From assembly GCA_028819835.1 (NCBI GenBank), contig JAPPKR010000013.1, positions 1-5,632 on the forward strand: a stretch of DNA of 5,632 nt. Direction: 5' to 3'. Both the position numbers and the translations under genes were made by a program. The notes beneath the pieces were generated by a model. It had not been told where the DNA came from. It did not search any database and was given only the letters and a program-made list of their open reading frames with translations. Positions within the stretch are counted from its first letter, which is position 1, and the number at the start of each line of letters is the position of its first letter. The stretch is from a bacterium (GTDB lineage Bacteria; Actinomycetota; Acidimicrobiia; UBA5794; ZC4RG35). Below are positions 1-4,535 of this stretch, piece by piece.

Positions 1-108
1 ACCCCCAACAACCCCCCCACCTCCAACCCCCCAACCCCCTCCTTTCAACACACACACCCTTAACCCCCTGGGGCACCGGCCCGCCCCGCCCCCTCTTCTC
101 TTTAAGGG
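1..108. other. C-rich low-complexity non-coding stretch (G-rich on the minus strand)
   Basis: These bases lie 3' of the dehydrogenase gene and no credible gene was seen in them. The plus strand has C-runs at 2-6, 12-18, 27-32, 35-39 and 64-68, separated by A-rich spacers, with a CA dinucleotide run near 48-56. On the minus strand this gives four G-tracts of 5 to 7 bases within about 40 bases, with loops of 2, 8 and 5 bases, so a relaxed G-quadruplex is possible; the 8-base loop exceeds the strict limit of 7. A 7-bp inverted repeat (57-63 with 102-108) brackets a GC-rich block, but no T-tract follows it on the minus strand, so I do not call it a terminator. Confidence 0.5.
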
Positions 109-966
109 CTAGTCCAGGCCCGGCACCGGGGGGTTGCGAAGGTCCACGAGGTCTCCGACGTGGCGGCCGACCTGCTCCGGAGATCCGGGGGATGTGAAGA
201 CGTAGAAGCGGTCGTTCACCACGGCTTCCAGCACCATCTCCGCCACCTCCGCCGGGGAATTCCCGAGCTCCAATCCGGTGCGTAGCTGAGCCTGAAGCCG
301 CTCGGCTTCTTCCGAAGAGGGCTGGCTGGGTTCGGACTCTGATCGGGGTCGGAGGCGCTCGGTGTCCCAGATTCGGGTGTTCACCGCCGCCGGGCAGAGA
401 AGCGAGACTCCGATCGGCGCGCCGGCGGTACGCAGTTCCGCGTAGAGGGTGTGACTGATGGCCACCACCGCGTGCTTGGAGGCCGCATAGGCGCCCAGCC
501 GCCATGGGGTCATCTCCCGGCCGGCGATCAGACCGGCCATCGAGGCGGTGTTCACCACGTGGCCCTCCCTGCCGCTCTCCAGCATCCGGGGTATGAAAGA
601 GCGAACGCCGTTGATCACCCCCCACAGGTTGACCCCCAGCACCCACTCCCATTCGGGGACGTCCACTTCCCAGATGGTTCCCATGGGCCCCACGCCGGCG
701 TTGTTGCAGAGTACCCCCACTTCGCCGAACTCTTCGAAGACGAGGTCCGCCAGTTCCTCCACCGAGGAAGGATCCGAGACGTCGGTTGGGACCACCCTGA
801 CCGGACAGGGAAAACTTGGATCGGCTGCCAACTCGTCCAAGGCTGCGGCGTCGACATCCGCCGCTACGAGGGTCATGCCCTCGGTGGAGAAGCGGCGCGC
901 CATCGCACGCCCGATCCCCGAGGCCGCTCCAGTGATCACCGCGGTCCGGCCCGCCAAATTCAACAT
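109..966 (-). CDS. Classical short-chain dehydrogenase/reductase (SDR family, NAD(P)-dependent)
   Basis: This is a cytoplasmic oxidoreductase of the classical SDR family, expected to interconvert an alcohol and a ketone/aldehyde using NAD(H) or NADP(H). Numbered from the longest possible start (TTG at 996, giving 295 residues), the Rossmann motif TGAASGIG is at 22-29. Asp47 at the end of strand beta-2 suggests a preference for NAD(H). Asp72-Val73 and NNAG (98-101) follow, and the catalytic tetrad is complete: Asn123, Ser152, Tyr170 and Lys174. The usual PG motif is replaced by CPAAVNT (211-217). I chose ATG at 966 (285 residues) because it puts about 11 residues before the TGxxxGxG motif, as is usual in the family. 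However, TTG at 996 has a better ribosome binding site (AAGGA, 4-base spacer), while the GAAGG before ATG is only 1 base away. The gene is divergent from the substrate-binding protein and has no partner downstream in the window. The substrate cannot be read from the sequence. Confidence 0.93.
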   Translation of the reverse strand: MLNLAGRTAVITGAASGIGRAMARRFSTEGMTLVAADVDAAALDELAADPSFPCPVRVVPTDVSDPSSVEELADLVFEEFGEVGVLCNNAGVGPMGTIWEVDVPEWEWVLGVNLWGVINGVRSFIPRMLESGREGHVVNTASMAGLIAGREMTPWRLGAYAASKHAVVAISHTLYAELRTAGAPIGVSLLCPAAVNTRIWDTERLRPRSESEPSQPSSEEAERLQAQLRTGLELGNSPAEVAEMVLEAVVNDRFYVFTSPGSPEQVGRHVGDLVDLRNPPVPGLD

Positions 967-1058
967 GCCTTCACAAAAACTAGCCTGAAGAGCCAAGAAA
1001 TCCTTGGATGACGGGCGGGCAGAAAATTACACGACTAGCTTGAAACCGAGTACCTTTA

Positions 1059-1075
1059 TTTCTTTCGAGAAGAAA
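1059..1075. promoter_or_regulatory. 17-bp dyad in the divergent control region, possible operator
   Basis: The region between the two divergent starts (967-1107) is clearly more AT-rich than the genes and should hold both promoters. Bases 1059-1064 (TTTCTT) are the exact reverse complement of 1070-1075 (AAGAAA), with a 5-base centre TCGAG. The dyad ends 32 bases before the ATG of the substrate-binding protein. This is a plausible site for a dimeric regulator, or it may form a small hairpin in the leader. A TTGAAA at 1040-1045 resembles a -35 box, but no good -10 box lies at the right distance, so I do not assign a promoter. The function is inference only. Confidence 0.3.
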
Positions 1076-1090
1076 CCCGAAAACCCACGA

Positions 1091-1097
1091 AAAGGAG
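1091..1097 (+). promoter_or_regulatory. Ribosome binding site of the substrate-binding lipoprotein gene, next to a 3-codon mini-ORF
   Basis: AAAGGAG is a strong Shine-Dalgarno match, 10 bases before the ATG at 1108. An earlier ATG at 1100 lies only 2 bases after it and opens a frame that ends after two more codons with TGA at 1109-1111. That TGA overlaps the true start codon (ATGA). The start at 1108 is preferred because its frame begins directly with a lipoprotein signal peptide. Confidence 0.7.
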
Positions 1098-1107
1098 TCA
1101 TGATCCA

Positions 1108-3075
1108 ATGAATATCCCAAGAAGCCGTTTGTGGGCCGTGGCGCTCCTGCTGGCTATGGTGGCCGCCGCCTGCGGAGCCGATGACACGGCGGACGACACC
1201 GCCGCGGACGATGCAGCCAGAGCCGCCGCTGAAGCGGCCGCCTCCGAGGCAGCGGCTGAGGCAGCCCAGGCTGAGGCCGAAGCCGAAGCTGCAGCCGCGG
1301 CCGCGTCGACCGCAGAGGCGGAAGCCGCAGACGCCCAGGCCGCCTTGACCGAAGCCCAGGAGGAGTTGCAGGCCACGATGCAGGCAGCCTCCGAGGGTGA
1401 CGAGGCCGCGCAGGCCGCGTTGGCCGAAGCGGAAGCCGCGTTGGCGGAAGCGGAAGCCGCGGCAGCCGAAGCCGAAGCGGCCCTGGCGGAAGCCCAAGCC
1501 GAGGTGGTGGAAGCCGCGCCCGAGATGGTCCAGGACCGGATGGTCGTCCTGCTGCCGGCATTGCGCGGTGAAGACTGGCTCTGCCCCAACTGCAGCCTGG
1601 GCGCATTGCTGAACCTCCAGCCGCTGTATGAGCCTCTCATCTACCACGACTTCGTGACCGGCGAGATTGTTGAAGGAGAGGGCCGGCTGGCAAAGTCCTG
1701 GTCGCGCAGTGACGACTTCACCGAGTTCGTCTTCGAAATCCATGAGGGCGTCCAGTTCCACCAGGGTTGGGGAGAGTTGACTACCGACGACATCGTCTTC
1801 AGTCACGCGCTCGCCATCCGGGAAGGCACCAACAGCCCGGCTGCGGCCGTGTTGAGCAGGGTCGCGGTGGAGGTCATAGACGACTACAACTTCAAGCTTG
1901 TATCGGTCGACGGCCTACCGGCGCCCGAGCTCCTGCCCGCCCTGAGCGAGATGGCGCTCAGTTTCCCGATCACTTCTCGCGCCTACATCGAGGAAGTCGG
2001 GGAAGACGCCGCGGCGCTGCACCCGATCGGCGCCGGGCCCTATCAGTTCAAGAGCCACACTCCGGGAGTCGAGTTGGTGTTCGAGGCGTTCGACGAGCAC
2101 TATGCCCGGCCGCCCTCCATCAGTGAAGTGGTCCGGAAGGCCGTGCCTGAGTTCAACACCAGGCTGGCCATGCTGGCGGTGGGCGACGCCGACCTGATGA
2201 CCCTCAGCGCCGAGCAGATTCCCACGGCCGAAGCGGCCAGGCTGGGAATCCAGTCCCTCCCCAACCAGAGCATGCCCACGATCTACTTGACGGGTAACTA
2301 CGTGAACCCGGCAGGGGCGGCGGCGGAGAATCCGCCTCCCTGGAGCGACTACGCCAACCCGGGCAACGCCAAGTTGATCCGTGAGGCGCTGTCGCTGGCG
2401 ATCGACCGCCAGGAGATCGTGGACTTCGTGCTGGCCGGCAGGGGGACCACCGATAATGCGTGCGTCCACTCCTGGTGGCCGCACTTCCCAGGTTTCGACC
2501 CGAACTGCGAACCGGATCCGCACGATCCCGACCGGGCGGTGGCGCTGCTGGCCGAGGCCGGCTACGCCAGCCCCGGCGATCTGGAGATCACCATCGACTT
2601 CGCCCAGCACCCGGGACGGCCCTGGTGCGGCAATGTGGCCCAAGCCGTGGCCCAGCAATGGACCAACCTTGGTATCTCGGTCAACACCCAGTTCACCGAG
2701 TACGGGATAGTCGAAGGGCTGACCAGCACCCGGGAAGCCAACTTCGCGTTCTGCTACCCGCCTCCGGTCTACAACTCGGGGACCCAGTTGTGGAGCTTCT
2801 ACAGCCGGACCACCGACCGCCTCTCCTACTCCGGAGAGTCGGAGGAACTCGACCGGTTGATCAACGAGGCCCTAACCGGTGAGGGTGGAACGGACGAGGA
2901 GAAGGAGACCACCGCGGGAGCGTTGTTCGACTTCGCGTATGAGAACCATCTCGGTCTCGCCATTGCCTTCGCCGACCTGCTCTATGCCAAGGACGCGTGT
3001 CTGCAGTGGGACAGCCTGCCGGGTACGGTGGCGTTCTACGTTCACAACTACGAGTTCATGAACTTCACCTGCTAA
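1108..3075 (+). CDS. ABC transporter substrate-binding lipoprotein, family 5 (SBP_bac_5), with Ala/Glu-rich helical stalk
   Basis: This is predicted to be the extracytoplasmic solute receptor of an ABC importer of the oligopeptide/dipeptide/nickel class (family 5). Residues 1-22 form a lipoprotein signal peptide: Arg5 and Arg7, a hydrophobic core, then VAAAC with lipidated Cys22. The -3 residue is Ala, which is tolerated but not typical. Residues 23-137 are proline-free, highly acidic and rich in Ala and Glu (Arg38 is the only basic residue), so a long helix or coiled coil is expected. Residues 144-655 are the binding domain. They include LAKSWS (194-199), then a segment of the type FxFEIHEGVQFHQG…LTTDDIVFS (207-232), GAGPYQFK (308-315) and IREALSLAIDRQEIV (424-438), then DPDRAVALLAEAGY (473-486), all typical of the family. 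The binding domain has eight cysteines, including C159-x2-C162 and the last residue, C655. The ligand is unknown. No permease or ATPase gene adjoins it in the window. Length is above the usual 500-600 residues because of the stalk. Confidence 0.92.
   Translation: MNIPRSRLWAVALLLAMVAAACGADDTADDTAADDAARAAAEAAASEAAAEAAQAEAEAEAAAAAASTAEAEAADAQAALTEAQEELQATMQAASEGDEAAQAALAEAEAALAEAEAAAAEAEAALAEAQAEVVEAAPEMVQDRMVVLLPALRGEDWLCPNCSLGALLNLQPLYEPLIYHDFVTGEIVEGEGRLAKSWSRSDDFTEFVFEIHEGVQFHQGWGELTTDDIVFSHALAIREGTNSPAAAVLSRVAVEVIDDYNFKLVSVDGLPAPELLPALSEMALSFPITSRAYIEEVGEDAAALHPIGAGPYQFKSHTPGVELVFEAFDEHYARPPSISEVVRKAVPEFNTRLAMLAVGDADLMTLSAEQIPTAEAARLGIQSLPNQSMPTIYLTGNYVNPAGAAAENPPPWSDYANPGNAKLIREALSLAIDRQEIVDFVLAGRGTTDNACVHSWWPHFPGFDPNCEPDPHDPDRAVALLAEAGYASPGDLEITIDFAQHPGRPWCGNVAQAVAQQWTNLGISVNTQFTEYGIVEGLTSTREANFAFCYPPPVYNSGTQLWSFYSRTTDRLSYSGESEELDRLINEALTGEGGTDEEKETTAGALFDFAYENHLGLAIAFADLLYAKDACLQWDSLPGTVAFYVHNYEFMNFTC
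1417..1500 (+). repeat. Four tandem 21-bp repeats encoding heptads in the stalk of the substrate-binding protein
   Basis: Residues 104-131 are four in-frame copies of a seven-residue unit: ALAEAEA, ALAEAEA, AAAEAEA, ALAEAQA. The first two DNA copies (1417-1437 and 1438-1458) differ at one base in 21; the third and fourth have diverged more. The unit length equals one coiled-coil heptad. The near identity of two neighbouring copies suggests recent duplication, and the tract may vary in length among strains. Confidence 0.85.
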
Positions 3076-3097
3076 TCCACCGGAAGTAACCGATCAA

Positions 3098-3137
3098 AGT
3101 TGGCGGGCGTCCCCCCGGGGCGCTCGCCAACTGTTTT
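3098..3137 (+). terminator. Strong intrinsic terminator of the substrate-binding protein gene
   Basis: It begins 22 bases after the stop codon. Bases 3098-3113 pair with 3117-3132 in a 16-bp stem that includes two G·U pairs (3106 with 3124, 3110 with 3120), closed by a CCC triloop. GTTTTAA follows, giving four U residues at 3134-3137. The long stem next to a U-run is the classic rho-independent form. It fits a monocistronic transcript for the substrate-binding protein. Read from the other side, only TTT follows the stem, so it is probably weak for the convergent epimerase transcript. Confidence 0.88.
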
Positions 3138-3181
3138 AAGGAGGGTTTGCGAGAGCCCGTCGCCGGTTGCACGCAAGAGCT

Positions 3182-3195
3182 GGGAAACTGTTCCC
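3182..3195. repeat. Small inverted repeat in the convergent gap
   Basis: GGGAA (3182-3186) and TTCCC (3191-3195) are exact reverse complements around a 4-base centre. It lies between the terminator and two further dyads. No T-tract follows it on either strand, so it is not a terminator. Its role is unknown and it may be chance in GC-rich DNA. Confidence 0.4.
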
Positions 3196-3206
3196 TATGT
3201 CGCGAA

Positions 3207-3220
3207 AACCGGCCCCGGTT
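3207..3220. repeat. 14-bp interrupted palindrome AACCGG-CC-CCGGTT
   Basis: Six-base arms at 3207-3212 and 3215-3220 are exact reverse complements around CC. The centre is too tight for a full hairpin; a 5-bp stem with a 4-base loop could form. Such symmetry suits a protein-binding site, but nothing nearby on either strand is a gene start, so a promoter operator is unlikely. Confidence 0.4.
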
Positions 3221-3263
3221 CTCCTCACCCATCGGGCCCATCCCCCGCCGCCACCACCACCGG

Positions 3264-3305
3264 TTCGAACGCGGTCCACCAGCCCTATTTAGGGACCCGT
3301 TCGAA
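3264..3305. repeat. Long imperfect inverted repeat with a second hairpin nested in its loop
   Basis: Bases 3264-3277 pair with 3293-3305 over 13 bp with a single bulged C at 3272; both outer ends carry TTCGAA. The 15-base loop contains CCCTA (3283-3287), which can pair with TAGGG (3290-3294). This competes with the two innermost pairs of the outer stem, so two alternative folds are possible. No T-tract follows on either strand. GGTTCGAAC resembles a tRNA T-loop, but no tRNA can be built around it. The function is unknown. Confidence 0.6.
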
Positions 3306-3415
3306 GATATGACCTCCTGCCCACCTGGGGCGTTCCTTGGTGCGGTCAGGCGACGTCGGAACGGACCGGGAGATGTTCGACCCCATCAATGTGCATCGCG
3401 CCTGTGACAGCAGTC

Positions 3416-3450
3416 AAGCTCGCCGCCGGCTTTTCTTTTTCCTTCTTTTC
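3416..3450 (+). terminator. Weak terminator-like hairpin followed by a pyrimidine tract
   Basis: AAGC-CG (3416-3422, with a bulged T at 3420) can pair with CGGCTT (3427-3432) around the loop CCGC. A T-rich tract follows (TTTTCTTTTTCC onward from 3431). It lies 35-70 bases before the end of the convergent epimerase gene, so it might stop plus-strand read-through into that gene. The stem is short and bulged, so this is a weak call. The remaining unassigned parts of the gap (3138-3181, 3221-3263, 3306-3415, 3451-3484) show nothing I recognise. Confidence 0.25.
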
Positions 3451-3484
3451 GCGACCTCCGCTCCCATCCCTACCCGCGGATCCT

Positions 3485-4444
3485 TCAATTGGGGGGTGTG
3501 ACCAGGCCTTCGGCGAGGAGTTCCCGGAAACGGTTGATGGAAACCTCGACCCCCTCTTCCATGGAGAGGTATTCCACCCCGCCCAACAAGCGGTCCAGGC
3601 CCGACCCGTCGTAGTGGTCGGGCAGGGGAAGGGGATCCCCGCCGTAGGTGATCTCGCTTCCCGGCACTTCGTCCGAGATGAGAGAGATCACGTCGGCGAT
3701 CCGGACGCAGGGGCCGCCCAGGTTGTAGAAGTGAGCGCCTTCCGCCCCGGCCCGGGCCGCGGCGATGAACAACCGGGCGACCTCCCCGGCGTGCTGGAAG
3801 GTGGAAGCTCCTGCGAAGGGGATGCGATAAGGCGTGCCTGCCGCCGCGGCTACCATCGCCTGGGTGGGAGCGGACGTCAATCCCTGGTCCCGTCCCACGC
3901 CGTAGACGGAGCACGGGCGGAGGCACACCGACGACACCCCGTGGTCGGCGGCGTAGACCCTGGCCGAGCGCTCGTTGGCCTGCTTGTAGGCGCCGTACAG
4001 GGTGCTCGGGGCCAGGGGAGAGTCGTCCGCCACGCCATCCGGGTACAGGTCGGGGGGACCGTACACCGCCACCGAACTGGCGTATGCCAGCCCGGCGACG
4101 GAGGAGCGGCGGGCGGCTTCCAGCACATTGATGGTGCCGACCACGTTCACCTGCGCCCCTCCCACGGGATCGGCCTGGCAGAAGGGAATCTGCAAAGCAG
4201 CGAGATGGACAATATGAGTTATCCCCTCGGTGGCCACTATCCCCAGGACCGATGCGGTGTCGGTGATGTCACCCTGCAGGAGGGTCATTGACCCCTGCCG
4301 GTCGGTGAGCAGGCGCAAGCGGCGATGGTCCGTGGAGAGGTCGAGGCCCACGGCCTCCGTCCCTTCCCGATCCAAGAGGTGCATGGCCCATGAGCCGATG
4401 CAGCCGGCCGATCCGGTTATGAGGAATCTCTCACGCGAACCCAT
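3485..4444 (-). CDS. NAD-dependent epimerase/dehydratase (extended SDR family)
   Basis: This is a cytoplasmic extended-SDR enzyme of 319 residues, a usual length for the NAD-dependent epimerase/dehydratase family (PF01370 type). The nucleotide-binding motif GSAGCIG is at residues 11-17. Asp35 after beta-2 fits NAD(H), and GDI is at 58-60. LAAL (81-84) starts the segment that usually carries HxAA, and VNVVGTINVLEA (99-110) is typical. The catalytic part has Ser123-Ser124, then Tyr150-x3-Lys154, followed by LRPCSVYG (175-182). Many relatives epimerise, dehydrate or reduce nucleotide sugars (GalE, UDP-glucuronate epimerase type), while others act on unrelated substrates; the sequence does not decide. 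The ATG start at 4444 is supported by GGAAGGGA on the minus strand (4457-4450), 5 bases away, and the frame is closed upstream by a TGA. It lies 91 bp downstream of the SLH gene on the same strand, so they may be cotranscribed. No clear terminator was seen after its stop. Confidence 0.9.
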   Translation of the reverse strand: MGSRERFLITGSAGCIGSWAMHLLDREGTEAVGLDLSTDHRRLRLLTDRQGSMTLLQGDITDTASVLGIVATEGITHIVHLAALQIPFCQADPVGGAQVNVVGTINVLEAARRSSVAGLAYASSVAVYGPPDLYPDGVADDSPLAPSTLYGAYKQANERSARVYAADHGVSSVCLRPCSVYGVGRDQGLTSAPTQAMVAAAAGTPYRIPFAGASTFQHAGEVARLFIAAARAGAEGAHFYNLGGPCVRIADVISLISDEVPGSEITYGGDPLPLPDHYDGSGLDRLLGGVEYLSMEEGVEVSINRFRELLAEGLVTPPN

Positions 4445-4535
4445 TTGTGTCCCTTCCGAGCCGATACACCGAGGTGATGCCCGTCATGATAAAGAGCCCT
4501 CCGCATCCACCCTCCCACTCCGCCCGTGGAACCTG
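4445..4535 (-). other. Gap between the SLH protein gene and the epimerase gene
   Basis: No gene or terminator was seen in these 91 bases. The epimerase ribosome binding site is at 4457-4450. On the minus strand TATCAT (4491-4486) resembles a -10 box, but no matching -35 box lies 16-18 bases upstream, so an own promoter for the epimerase is only weakly supported. The absence of a hairpin with a T-run leaves cotranscription with the SLH gene open. Confidence 0.35.

Noticed and set aside
57..108. Minus-strand terminator for the dehydrogenase made of CCCTTAA/TTAAGGG and inner GC-rich pairs
   Set aside because: The arms are short with a 38-base spacer, the inner stem (70-74 with 83-87) is only 5 bp, and no T-run follows on the minus strand.
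1027..1806. Long open frame (259 codons) on the minus strand, antisense to the start of the substrate-binding protein
   Set aside because: It is a by-product of the GCC/GAA-rich stalk: its translation is repetitive Gly/Phe/Arg with no domain, and the plus-strand gene has a signal peptide, RBS and family motifs.
3259..3280. tRNA-like 3' end (GGTTCGAAC followed by CCACCA-like bases)
   Set aside because: The presumed T-stem does not pair, and no matching acceptor 5' strand, D-arm or anticodon arm is found upstream; the reverse strand fails the T-stem test too.
3264..3305. LexA/SOS box of the GAAC-N4-GTTC type
   Set aside because: The half-sites GAAC and GTTC are present but not with the 4-base spacing, and the site lies at no gene start.
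3147..3407. Open frame of 86 codons starting at TTG after an AAGGAGG sequence (3138-3144)
   Set aside because: The Shine-Dalgarno-like sequence is only 2 bases from the TTG, the frame runs through several inverted repeats, and the translation shows no coherent domain.
3389..4291. Open frame of 300 codons on the plus strand opposite the epimerase
   Set aside because: The minus strand carries a complete extended-SDR enzyme over this stretch. The plus-strand translation shows no recognisable motifs and reads as an antisense shadow of high-GC DNA.
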